Shown one piece after another: positions 1 through 7,515 of a stretch of DNA of 64,000 bases. The translations under genes were made by a program, and so were the position numbers. The notes beneath the pieces were generated by a model. That model ran no database searches. It worked only from the letters and a program-made list of their open reading frames with translations, and had not been told where the DNA came from. The stretch's first letter is position 1; each line of letters opens with the position of its first letter. Source of the stretch: CAZBLK01 sp964492715 (lineage in GTDB: Bacteria > Bacillota > Clostridia > Lachnospirales > WRBF01); the NCBI GenBank assembly GCA_964492715.1, contig CAZBLK010000011.1, forward strand, positions 1 to 64,000, in the 5' to 3' direction.

Positions 1-4
1 GCAG

Positions 5-506
5 TCATGTATCAATAAGCTTACCAATTCCATTTCCTTCTCTGTTAAAATGTTTATCGTGAATATTAGCAGCATGGACAACAACTGCAAGCAAATTCCC
101 CATTGTGTCAACCACAATGTGACGTTTACGTCCTTTGATTTTTTTTCCCACCGTCAAAGCCACGTTCGTCAGAAGCTAACGTTGTTTTCGCACTTTGCGA
201 ATCTATAAGTCCATAAGTTGGGGCAGGTTTGCGACCGTTATCTTCTCGAACTTTTTTAACCAAAACGTCCATCGCCTGCTCCCATTTACCGGACTTTACA
301 GCACGACGATAAAACGACCAAACCGTGTCTTTTGGCGGAAAATCATTCGGTAAAAGCCGCCATTGACAGCCGGTTTTAACCAAATATAGCACAGCATTTA
401 TCAACTCTCTTTTTGAATACTTTGATAAATGTTGTCCTTTATTGCTTTTGAAAACAGGTTCAATTATCGTCCATTGTTTGTCTGTCAAATCCGTGCTATA
501 TCCCAT
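5..506 (-). pseudogene. IS5-family transposase, two frames, degenerate
   Basis: The upstream frame (506 down to 126) encodes 126 residues with the N-terminal DUF4096-like part of IS5/IS427-group transposases, opening MGYSTDLTDKQW and reaching LIDSQSAKTT, which should hold the first catalytic Asp. It then runs through G-G-K-K into a run of eight A residues (about 140-147 on the plus strand as T) and stops. A second frame continues with GRKRHIVVDTMGNLLAVVV and ANIHD, the usual next block of the DDE domain, and stops at 5-7. Reading through needs one A fewer, so this is either a single-base expansion of an A7 run or a slippage site. The sequence after ANIHD does not look like the usual DDE continuation and is soon cut off, so I call it a pseudogene, though the remainder lies outside the window. 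Confidence 0.75.
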
Positions 507-558
507 ATATATCCACCTTATGTACCTTTATATGGTATATATCGGCAGGTTTATGATT

Positions 559-577
559 TTATTGAACACAAATTTTT
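559..577 (-). repeat. Possible terminal end of the IS5-like element
   Basis: Upstream of the transposase, positions 559-570 read TTATTGAACACA, which matches 11 of 12 bases of the TTACTGAACACA end of the inverted-repeat element at 25884-26048. This is a plausible outer end of the IS. The partner end lies outside the window, so the repeat cannot be confirmed. Confidence 0.35.
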
Positions 578-628
578 TAATTATTAATTTATATGTTTTT
601 GGACCATTTTTAGATTAGCATATACACA

Positions 629-657
629 TTGTAATACTGTAACCAGTATGCTACAAT
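629..657 (+). promoter_or_regulatory. Sigma-A-type promoter for the VOC gene
   Basis: TTGTAA at 629-634 and TACAAT at 652-657 are separated by exactly 17 bases, 56 bases ahead of the start codon at 713. Confidence 0.55.
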
Positions 658-712
658 AAAAACAGTTAAAGCAACAGAAACACAAAAACAAAATATTCAA
701 GGAGGGAAACAA

Positions 713-1129
713 ATGATAAACCCATTTATAGACTTTAACGGCAACGCAAGCGAAGCAATTGACTTTTATGAAAAGGTGTTTAAGTGCAACGACAAAAAAG
801 TAATGCGCTACTGTGATGCGCCAAAAAACCCAAACTTCCCAATTCCACAAGAAATGGAAAACTACATTATGCACGCTGAAATGACAATTTGTGGCACAAA
901 GGTAAACATTTCAGACACGTTTGGAAATGAAGTAACGATAGGTGGGAACATTACACTTGCATTAAACTTTGAAACACCAGAAGAAGTTACACAAGTGTTT
1001 AACGAGCTTAAAGAGGGAGGCACAGTTTTGATGAACTGTGAGCCAACGTTTTTCAGCCCAATGTTTGGAAGCGTTGTAGACAAGTTTGGCACAGGCTGGC
1101 AAATTATTTGCAGAAAAGATAGCGAGTAG
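713..1129 (+). CDS. VOC-fold (PhnB/glyoxalase-like) protein
   Basis: A 138-residue protein of the vicinal-oxygen-chelate superfamily, PhnB-like branch. The N-terminus has the typical strand-helix opening (NPFIDFNGNASEAIDFYEKVF), and the C-terminal half carries the E-E-V-T-Q-V-F-N-E-L helix, the segment E-P-T-F-F-S-P-M-F-G and the closing V-V-D-K-F-G-T-G-W-Q strand. Relatives are annotated as glyoxalases, bleomycin-resistance or 3-demethylubiquinone-methyltransferase-like proteins, but the substrate of this branch is mostly unknown and none is assigned here. The start is supported by an AAGGAGGG site at about 700. It is monocistronic, with its own promoter and a hairpin terminator downstream. 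Confidence 0.85.
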   Translation: MINPFIDFNGNASEAIDFYEKVFKCNDKKVMRYCDAPKNPNFPIPQEMENYIMHAEMTICGTKVNISDTFGNEVTIGGNITLALNFETPEEVTQVFNELKEGGTVLMNCEPTFFSPMFGSVVDKFGTGWQIICRKDSE

Positions 1130-1142
1130 GTTTTTTGTTTTG

Positions 1143-1171
1143 GGTAATCTCTTTGGGATTACCATTTTTAT
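1143..1171 (+). terminator. Rho-independent terminator after the VOC gene
   Basis: GGTAATC (1143-1149) pairs with GATTACC (1157-1163) around a short loop, followed by ATTTTTATTT. Confidence 0.7.
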
Positions 1172-1194
1172 TTCTGCAAGCTTCTTTTATTTAG

Positions 1195-1227
1195 CACAAA
1201 AAAAACCTCTCCGTTTTAAACGGAGAA
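1195..1227 (-). terminator. Terminator of the reverse-strand orphan gene
   Basis: TCTCCGTT and AACGGAGA (1209-1227) form a perfect hairpin. On the minus strand it is followed by GG and a long T run (plus-strand A run ending at 1206), directly after the stop codon of the gene at 1237-2907. Confidence 0.8.
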
Positions 1228-1236
1228 GCTTTGAAC

Positions 1237-2907
1237 CTAATCCTTAAATTCCTTAGAAACTCGGCTAACACGTGGGTACAAAACTTTGTCTTTGCCTTCT
1301 TTCTTTTTCAAAACTTCAAGGGAAAGCTGCAATTCTTTAACCTTGCTGCCGTCCACAGGGCTTGTAGTTTTTGTAAGCTCCAGCAAAAACTTTTGCTTTG
1401 GCAAAAGACCTAAAGACATAAGCGTTGCTTCATCAGCCTTTTTAGAAATTGTTTTGCTTTTTGGCGACGAATATTTTGTAAATGCGCTTTCCGGCAAGTC
1501 GGAATAAAAGCAGTAGTCCGAAGGCTTTTTAATTTCCAAACTGTCAACCAAAAACTCGTACAGCTCGTGCAAAGAAGCCATCTCTTGAATTTCTACGTTT
1601 TTCCAAAAACCTTTATCAGAAGCCAAGCTCACTTTAATTTCAAAAACATCAAATTCGTTTGCACCTTCAAGAGCAAGCCCTTGCAAACCGCCGGAAGAAA
1701 AAAGCTTTAAAATTGTGTCGTCAAAGTTAAGCCCAAGGTCAACACCAATTCCATGCTCCTCAAACCCAGCAACATTTATTTCGGTTTCATCTTTTTGGGA
1801 TATAAGGTGTAAGGCTTCGTCAATAGTCAATTTATTTGGAAGCCCCGAAAAGCCAACTTTCTTTTCGGTAACGTCAAAATATTGGCATCCAAGCTTTGTT
1901 ACATAATAATCCGAGCAAGGCGAAAACATAGAAACCTCAATGTCGCCGCCCTCCTTTATTGTGTCTTGCGTAAAAGAAATGTCGCCCTCAAAGTCGTAAG
2001 GTATAATGTATTCAGGTGTAATAAGCTTTAAATAATACCCAAACGGCGTAAAGAAAAATTCATCAATTGCTACGCCTAAAAAAAACGTGCTTGACATAAC
2101 AAGGTTGTAAACTTCGTCAAGCTCAATTGGCATATCGTCATCATCTTCTGGCAGGTCTTGGTTAAAAAACATGTCAAGGTCAATGCCCATAGAGCTATAC
2201 AGCCTTCCAAAAACTTCGTCTGTAGAAACTGGGTTTTTTAAAAGGTCTTTTATAAAGTTTAAGTTGATTATTTTTTTATTTAGAGGTAATATTTCATTAA
2301 TAGCTGCAACCGCAGCCGACGCTGTAGCTTCAAAAATTGCATCAAAAATTTCTCGTGGGGTTTTTGCAAACAATTTATCCACTTTTTCTGTAGTTTGATA
2401 ACGGTTTGAATAAATTGCAGGTGCTTTTTTCAAAAGCCCAAGCGAATTTGCAACTCTGTTTAAATATTTAACATAAAATGGGTCGTAAATGGAAAGGTTA
2501 TCTAAAAGCTCCAAAGCGTGGCTTTCCAAAACAAACCCTTGTTCGTCAACAGAAACGTCTGGCGTGCATGAAGCTATAAACGTTTTTAAGTCGTTTACAA
2601 CTAAATGATTATCCAAAGAATATGTGTTTAGCACGCTAACAAAGCCAGAATATTTCTTTGTTGAAACAGGCTTAATCATTGGTGAAACAAGCTGTTTGTC
2701 TTTTATTTCACGGTTAATAACCGTAACAATGTTTGCTGGCGAAAGCATTGTGTCTTCAATTGTATCAGAAAAAAGCCATCTCCTGAAAAAAGATGCAGAA
2801 TATATCAAAAGCTTTGTGCGGTGAATTGCCCTGCTTGATGTATACGCTTCGCTAAAGCTTTTTGAAAATATATTAATAATCTCGTTTAATTTATTTTGGT
2901 AGTCCAT
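1237..2907 (-). CDS. Unknown 556-aa protein, possible pRiA4b ORF-3-like C-terminus
   Basis: I do not recognise the protein as a whole. The start is placed at MDYQNKLNEII because GGGAG lies six bases upstream; an ORF extension further upstream has no ribosome site. It has no signal peptide or membrane segment and is soluble and acidic in the middle (PEDDDDMPIELDE). The C-terminal ~130 residues (F-E-I-K-V-S-L, then G-F-W-K-N-V-E-I, A-S-L-H-E-L-Y-E-F-L, and later L-G-L-L-P-K-Q-K-F-L-L-E-L) resemble the pRiA4b ORF-3 / IS1096 TnpR-like fold (PF07929), which follows the pattern strand, W-R-x-I, T-L-x-x-L-H. That assignment is tentative. The final residues are basic. The gene stands alone, divergent from clpS, with its own terminator. 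No function is proposed. Confidence 0.6.
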   Translation of the reverse strand: MDYQNKLNEIINIFSKSFSEAYTSSRAIHRTKLLIYSASFFRRWLFSDTIEDTMLSPANIVTVINREIKDKQLVSPMIKPVSTKKYSGFVSVLNTYSLDNHLVVNDLKTFIASCTPDVSVDEQGFVLESHALELLDNLSIYDPFYVKYLNRVANSLGLLKKAPAIYSNRYQTTEKVDKLFAKTPREIFDAIFEATASAAVAAINEILPLNKKIINLNFIKDLLKNPVSTDEVFGRLYSSMGIDLDMFFNQDLPEDDDDMPIELDEVYNLVMSSTFFLGVAIDEFFFTPFGYYLKLITPEYIIPYDFEGDISFTQDTIKEGGDIEVSMFSPCSDYYVTKLGCQYFDVTEKKVGFSGLPNKLTIDEALHLISQKDETEINVAGFEEHGIGVDLGLNFDDTILKLFSSGGLQGLALEGANEFDVFEIKVSLASDKGFWKNVEIQEMASLHELYEFLVDSLEIKKPSDYCFYSDLPESAFTKYSSPKSKTISKKADEATLMSLGLLPKQKFLLELTKTTSPVDGSKVKELQLSLEVLKKKEGKDKVLYPRVSRVSKEFKD

Positions 2908-3047
2908 AAAAAATCTCCCAGTTTCTGGTGAAGTATGTGCTGTTTTGCTGTTTAGGAAAAACCGTGGTATAATTAATTGTAAAATTGCTTCATTTTTACT
3001 AATCATGGATAGTGCAAATTAACAGCAGAAAAATTTGTACGAAAGTC

Positions 3048-3085
3048 CTTAAAAAAGGTCAAGGGTCAGCTCCCCTAATGCCTTG
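3048..3085 (-). repeat. Remnant of the double-hairpin intergenic repeat
   Basis: On the minus strand this reads a decayed form of the dispersed element seen at 16571 and elsewhere: GGGG, then CCCTTGACC and a T run. Only the second-hairpin half is recognisable, so it is called weakly. Confidence 0.35.
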
Positions 3086-3134
3086 TTTTTGAATTTATAT
3101 TATTATATTGTATTATACAGGGAGAAACAGTGTT

Positions 3135-3437
3135 ATGTCAAACAAAAGTAAAGCGGCTTTAAAAAACGAAACAGGCTTAAAAGCACCAAGCATGTTTTCC
3201 GTTACAATGCACAACGACGACCACACTACAATGGATTTTGTAACACTTGTTCTTATGAAAGTTTTTAATAAATCATCTGTCGAAGCTTCCAAGCTAATGA
3301 TGGAGGTACACATAAAAGGCAAAAGCATAGTCGGTGTTTACACATACGACGTTGCTATAACGAAAAAGATGCAAACAAACCAAATGGCTTTTGAAAAAGG
3401 CTTTCCGCTTAGGATAAGCGTTGACGAGGTTGTTTGA
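3135..3437 (+). CDS. clpS: ClpS adaptor of the Clp protease
   Basis: A 100-residue ClpS: a small adaptor that binds the ClpA N-domain and hands N-degron substrates to ClpAP. The diagnostic segment is H-N-D-D-H-T-T-M-D-F-V-T-L-V-L, followed by the F-N-K-S helix, a M-M-E-V-H-I-K-G-K stretch and a V-G-V-Y-T-Y-D-V-A core strand, with an N-terminal flexible tail as expected. The start is set at the ATG at 3135, ten bases after GGGAG, in preference to an ATG 27 bases earlier that lies in the promoter-like AT-rich stretch. It is 23 bases from clpA and surely co-transcribed, the same pairing as in many bacteria. Confidence 0.9.
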   Translation: MSNKSKAALKNETGLKAPSMFSVTMHNDDHTTMDFVTLVLMKVFNKSSVEASKLMMEVHIKGKSIVGVYTYDVAITKKMQTNQMAFEKGFPLRISVDEVV

Positions 3438-3460
3438 CGTTTTTCAAACGAGGTGAATAA

Positions 3461-5734
3461 ATGAAGCTAGACAATTTATGCAATCAAATATACGTAGTTG
3501 CTTTAAACGAAGCACGAATGCAAGCGCACGAATACCTTACGCCGGAGCATTTTTTAATAGCCACACTAATGTTTGATGTAGGCAAAGAAATAATTGAAAA
3601 AAGCGGCGGAAACATTAAGGAAATTAAAGATGATTTAATGGTGTTTTTGGAGGAAAATATCCCAAAAAAAACAGCAGAAAACCCAATAGACTCATTCCTT
3701 TTTATTAGAATGTTCGAGCTTGCAACGGCACAAGCACACGCCGACGGTAAAGCAACAATTAGCATTGGAAACATTCTTTCTTCAATGCTTGGGCTTTCCG
3801 ACTGCTTTGCAACGTACTTCATGCAAAAAAGCGGCGTTGACAAGCTAAAGCTTATTAAGCTTTCACGGCAAGAAGCAAAGCCCCAAACAGCAGAGGAAGA
3901 AAAGGAAAAGGCACAAGCAAAAGCAACAGAATCCGAGTTTTTAAAAACGTACACCGTAAACTTAACAGAAAAAGCAAAACAAAACGCCCTCGACCCAATA
4001 ATAGGCAGGGAAGACGTTTTAAACCGCACAATTCAAGTTTTGTGCAGGCGACTAAAAAACAACCCTGTCCACGTAGGCGAACCAGGCGTAGGAAAAACGG
4101 CTGTTGCACATGGGCTTGCACAACGCATTGTTGAAGGTGCTGTACCAAAACAGCTTTTAAACTCGCAAATTTTTTACATCGACATGGGCACTGTGCTTGC
4201 AGGAACAAAATACCGTGGCGACTTTGAAGAAAGGCTTTTAAAGCTTTTGGAAATAGTTAAAAAACAGTCTAAGCCAATTATTTATATAGACGAGCTTCAC
4301 ACAGTTGTTGGTGCTGGCTCTGTTTCTGGAGGCGCAATGGACGCAACAGGCATTTTAAAGCCATTTCTTGCAAGCGGAGAAATTAAATTTATTGGCACAA
4401 CCACGTACGACGACTACAAAAAACATTTGGAAAAGGACAAAGCTTTAAGCCGCCGTTTCCAAAAAATTGACGTTAAAGAACCAGAGCTTTCCGAGTGTGT
4501 GGAAATTTTAAAAGGTGTAAAGCACAAATACGAAGAATTCCACAACGTAATTTACACGGACGAAATAATTAAGCTTACATGTGAGCTAAGCCAAAAATAT
4601 GTGCGTGAACGTTTTCTGCCAGACAAGGCAATTGACGTTTTGGACGAAGCCGGCGCATACGCACGAATGACCGACAAAAACGACTACAAACGTGTAATAG
4701 TAAAAAAAGACATAGAGCGCACAGTTGCAAAAATGGCAAACCTCCCGGAAAACACAGTTTCGGGTGACGAAGCAGAAAAGCTTTCCAAGCTTTCAGAAAA
4801 AATGAAGCAAGTTGTTTTTGGACAAGACGAAGCTATAGACCTTGTGGTTGACGCTGTAAAAGCTTCTCGTGCTGGGCTTAACGACACAGAAAAGCCAGTT
4901 GCTTCGTTGCTTTTTGTAGGCCCTACAGGTGTGGGCAAAACCGAAGTTGCAAAACAGCTTTCAAACCTGCTTGCTGTAAAGCTAATTCGGTTTGACATGA
5001 GCGAATACCAAGAAAAGCACTCGGTGGCAAGGCTTATAGGCTCGCCCCCTGGGTATGTCGGCTACGAGGAGGGCGGTCTTTTAACTGACCAAATAAACAA
5101 AACACCCCGCGCTGTTTTGCTGCTTGACGAAATTGAAAAAGCCCACGCAGACATTTATAACGTGCTTCTTCAAATTATGGACTATGGTAGCCTTACAGAC
5201 AACACAGGCAAAAAAGCCGACTTCCGAAACATTATTATTATAATGACGTCAAACGCAGGCGCAAAGGACATTGGCAAGCGGATAGTAGGGTTTCAGGAAA
5301 AGCGCAACACCCATTCTGTGGTAAACAAAGAAGTAGAGCGCATTTTCAGCCCAGAATTTAGAAACAGGTTGGACGGCACTGTAGTTTTTGCACACATAAA
5401 CGAGCAAATGGCAGAAAGCATTGCCAAAAAAGCAGTAGGCGCACTAGCTGAAAGGCTTGCCGCCAAAAACATAACAGTAAAGGCTACAGACGACGCAATA
5501 AAATACATTGCAGAAAAAGGCATTTCCGAGGAATTTGGCGCAAGGGAAATTATCCGTGTTGTAGAAACTGAAATAAAGAAAAAGCTGGTAGACGAAGTTC
5601 TTTTCGGTCGCCTAAAAGACGGCGGTGCGGCATCAGTTTATTGCAGACACGGCAAGCTTATGATAAGATATGGAGGGCAAAAGAAAAAAAGCTCTCAAAC
5701 GAAAGAACTCTATACAATCCTACAGGAAGTATAG
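3461..5734 (+). CDS. clpA: ATP-dependent Clp protease ATP-binding subunit ClpA
   Basis: A 757-residue Hsp100/Clp ATPase of the ClpA type, the unfoldase that threads substrates into ClpP. In order: a Clp N-domain (about 1-145, with the L-T-P-E-H-F-L-I motif that docks ClpS), a charged linker, AAA-1 with Walker A GEPGVGKT at 206-213 and Walker B I-I-Y-I-D-E, no long middle domain (so ClpA rather than ClpB or ClpC), and AAA-2 with Walker A GPTGVGKT at 487-494. A V-G-F tripeptide at 609-611, just after the T-S-N-A-G sensor, sits where E. coli ClpA has its ClpP-binding I-G-L loop. No clpP lies in the window. The start is supported by GAGGTGA eight bases upstream. Confidence 0.95.
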   Translation: MKLDNLCNQIYVVALNEARMQAHEYLTPEHFLIATLMFDVGKEIIEKSGGNIKEIKDDLMVFLEENIPKKTAENPIDSFLFIRMFELATAQAHADGKATISIGNILSSMLGLSDCFATYFMQKSGVDKLKLIKLSRQEAKPQTAEEEKEKAQAKATESEFLKTYTVNLTEKAKQNALDPIIGREDVLNRTIQVLCRRLKNNPVHVGEPGVGKTAVAHGLAQRIVEGAVPKQLLNSQIFYIDMGTVLAGTKYRGDFEERLLKLLEIVKKQSKPIIYIDELHTVVGAGSVSGGAMDATGILKPFLASGEIKFIGTTTYDDYKKHLEKDKALSRRFQKIDVKEPELSECVEILKGVKHKYEEFHNVIYTDEIIKLTCELSQKYVRERFLPDKAIDVLDEAGAYARMTDKNDYKRVIVKKDIERTVAKMANLPENTVSGDEAEKLSKLSEKMKQVVFGQDEAIDLVVDAVKASRAGLNDTEKPVASLLFVGPTGVGKTEVAKQLSNLLAVKLIRFDMSEYQEKHSVARLIGSPPGYVGYEEGGLLTDQINKTPRAVLLLDEIEKAHADIYNVLLQIMDYGSLTDNTGKKADFRNIIIIMTSNAGAKDIGKRIVGFQEKRNTHSVVNKEVERIFSPEFRNRLDGTVVFAHINEQMAESIAKKAVGALAERLAAKNITVKATDDAIKYIAEKGISEEFGAREIIRVVETEIKKKLVDEVLFGRLKDGGAASVYCRHGKLMIRYGGQKKKSSQTKELYTILQEV

Positions 5735-5764
5735 AAGGTTTGAAAACACACTACCGACTCCACA

Positions 5765-5834
5765 AAAAAGGGTCAAGGGGAAAGCCCCTTGCAGAGGTTT
5801 GGGACAGTGTTCCCAACGCCCTAATCTTTAAATA
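5765..5834 (-). repeat. Double-hairpin intergenic repeat, reverse orientation, diverged
   Basis: Read on the minus strand this aligns with the dispersed repeat described at 16571: AAGATTAGGGCG, a first hairpin TTGGGA/TCCCAA, then C-T-G-C-AAGGGG-cttt-CCCCTTGACCC and a T run. Many loop and stem bases differ from the consensus but both stems still pair. It lies between clpA and the DAHP synthase gene. Confidence 0.75.
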
Positions 5835-5849
5835 ACTAAGGTGACTAAA

Positions 5850-6635
5850 ATGATAGTAACAATCGACGGCGTGTCATTCGGCGGCGGCAGTTTTGTAATA
5901 ATCGGCGGCCCGTGCGCCGTTGAATCACGCAAGCAGCTTTTAACTTCTGCAAATTATGTAAAGCAAGCCGGGGCACACATGTTGCGTGGCGGTGCTTTTA
6001 AACCACGCACTTCTCCGTACTCCTTCCAAGGGCTTCAAGACGAAGGGCTTGTTCTTCTAAAGGAAGCAAAAGAGCTGACAGGGCTTCCTACCGTTTGCGA
6101 AGTAACAGACATTTTTGCGGTGGAGGAAGCTGTAAAATATGTAGACGCACTCCAAATTGGCGCAAGAAACATGCAAAACTTTAGCCTTTTGCGTGAAGTA
6201 GGCCGTGCCAAAAAACCAGTAATTTTAAAGCGTGGCTTAAGCGCAACAATTGACGAATGGCTTTTTGCTGCCGAATACATTAAAGCCGAGGGCAACAATG
6301 ACATTATACTTTGTGAGCGTGGCATACGCACATACGAGCCGTCCACACGGAACACTCTTGACATTAGTGCTGTACCTGTAGTAAAGTCAAGAAGTGAGCT
6401 TCCAATAATTGTAGACCCAAGCCACGCTACGGGCGTAAGCAAATACGTTATTCCGCTTTCGCTTGCTTCGGTTGCGGCCGGGGCAGACGGCGTGATGATT
6501 GAAATGCACCCAAACCCAGAGCTTGCGCTTTCAGACGGCCCACAATCGCTTAACCCACAAGACTTTTTTACGGCTTGCGAAAAAATTGCAGGATTGCACA
6601 ATTTTATGTCGAAACAAATAAAAGGGAGCATTTAA
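5850..6635 (+). CDS. aroF: 3-deoxy-7-phosphoheptulonate (DAHP) synthase, AroF/KdsA-like type
   Basis: A 261-residue class I DAHP synthase of the short type that lacks an N-terminal ACT or chorismate mutase domain. It condenses PEP and erythrose 4-phosphate, the entry step of the shikimate pathway. Family blocks in order: G-G-P-C-A-V-E-S, LRGGAFKPRTSPYSFQG, Q-I-G-A-R-N-M-Q-N, P-V-I-L-K-R-G, CERGIRTYE followed by TRNTLD (DAHP synthase rather than KDO8P synthase signature), D-P-S-H-A-T-G and E-M-H-P-N-P. A GTG lies nine bases upstream, but AAGGTGA overlaps it and is well placed for the ATG at 5850. It is alone among aromatic genes here; the next gene, an ABC ATPase, begins one base after its stop. 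Without an ACT domain, how it is feedback-regulated is unclear. Confidence 0.9.
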   Translation: MIVTIDGVSFGGGSFVIIGGPCAVESRKQLLTSANYVKQAGAHMLRGGAFKPRTSPYSFQGLQDEGLVLLKEAKELTGLPTVCEVTDIFAVEEAVKYVDALQIGARNMQNFSLLREVGRAKKPVILKRGLSATIDEWLFAAEYIKAEGNNDIILCERGIRTYEPSTRNTLDISAVPVVKSRSELPIIVDPSHATGVSKYVIPLSLASVAAGADGVMIEMHPNPELALSDGPQSLNPQDFFTACEKIAGLHNFMSKQIKGSI

Positions 6636-6636
6636 T

Positions 6637-7323
6637 ATGCTTTTAGCAACGGACATTTACAAAAGTTACAACAAAACAGCAGCACCTGTTTTAAACGGCG
6701 TATCAATTCAGGCAGAACGTGGAAAGGTGTACGGCATTGCAGGGGTAAACGGCTCTGGCAAGTCTACACTTCTTTCTATAATAACATCAATTGTAAAGCC
6801 CGACAAAGGAAGCGTTACAATTGACGGCAAAGACGTGTTTAAAAACAGCAGTGTCATAAAAAAGCACGTTGCTTATGTGCCGCAGGAAAACGCTCTTTTT
6901 GATGGGCTTTCTGTGCTTGATAACATAAAGTTTTGGGCGGCGGCGTATGGCACAAGCTACAAAAATTTGGAATACGACAAGAAAACTTCGCATAAAAAAG
7001 TTAAAACACTTTCGGGCGGTATGAAAAAAAAGCTTGCGCTGCAAATTGCAACGTTAAACGACCCAAGCATTTTAATTTTGGACGAACCAACGTCTGCCCT
7101 TGACATTAAAAACCGAGAAGACGTAATGTTTAAAATCAACTCATTTAAAGAGCAAGGCAAAGCGGTTATATTCACGTCACATTATGCAGAGGAACTTTCT
7201 GCTTGTGATGTGCTTTATATAATAAGCGGCGGCAGCATTGTTTTTTGCGGCACGCCGTCAGAACTTTCGCAAGGCGAAAGCTTTAAAGAAAGTTTGTTAA
7301 AAAATTGTTGTACTAATTTGTAG
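6637..7323 (+). CDS. ABC transporter ATP-binding protein
   Basis: A 228-residue ABC ATPase with Walker A G-V-N-G-S-G-K-S-T, Q-loop in Y-V-P-Q-E-N, signature L-S-G-G-M, Walker B I-L-I-L-D-E-P and the switch His in F-T-S-H. It is of the ABC-2 exporter class (CcmA-like). Two ABC-2-type permease genes lie downstream (9255 and 10367) and are the likely partners, with an unknown membrane-anchored protein between. An AAAGGGAG site ahead of the ATG overlaps the end of the DAHP synthase gene, so the two are transcriptionally coupled. The substrate is unknown. Confidence 0.9.
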   Translation: MLLATDIYKSYNKTAAPVLNGVSIQAERGKVYGIAGVNGSGKSTLLSIITSIVKPDKGSVTIDGKDVFKNSSVIKKHVAYVPQENALFDGLSVLDNIKFWAAAYGTSYKNLEYDKKTSHKKVKTLSGGMKKKLALQIATLNDPSILILDEPTSALDIKNREDVMFKINSFKEQGKAVIFTSHYAEELSACDVLYIISGGSIVFCGTPSELSQGESFKESLLKNCCTNL

Positions 7324-7330
7324 TACTATG

Positions 7331-7463
7331 GCAATTCCGTTTTTAATTGACATTGTCTAGTGTTAAGTTTTAAATAAATTTACTGCTTAACACCTATCGG
7401 GCAAAACGTAAAACGACTAGGCGTTTGGATTTTGCTCTGATAGTATCTTTAAAAATAGAATTG
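7331..7463. mobile_element. MITE-like element with GCAATTCC ends, copy 1
   Basis: GCAATTCC at 7331 is matched by a decayed inverted copy (AGAATTG) ending at 7463. The inside shares CATTGTCTA and AAACGACTAG-CGTTTGG with the element at 50062-50157, so the two are members of one family of small non-coding elements. It separates the ABC ATPase from the rest of the exporter genes. Confidence 0.6.
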
Positions 7464-7515
7464 ACATAATATGGGATACTTTTAACAATGCCCAAAACTA
7501 AAAGGAGGACCTTTA

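Noticed and set aside
3484..4029. Reverse-strand ORF of 181 codons
   Set aside because: Antisense to the clpA N-domain, no ribosome site and no recognisable motif.
7331..7463. tRNA or structured RNA gene
   Set aside because: The fold is explained by inverted ends and the sequence is shared with another intergenic copy; no tRNA arms are present.
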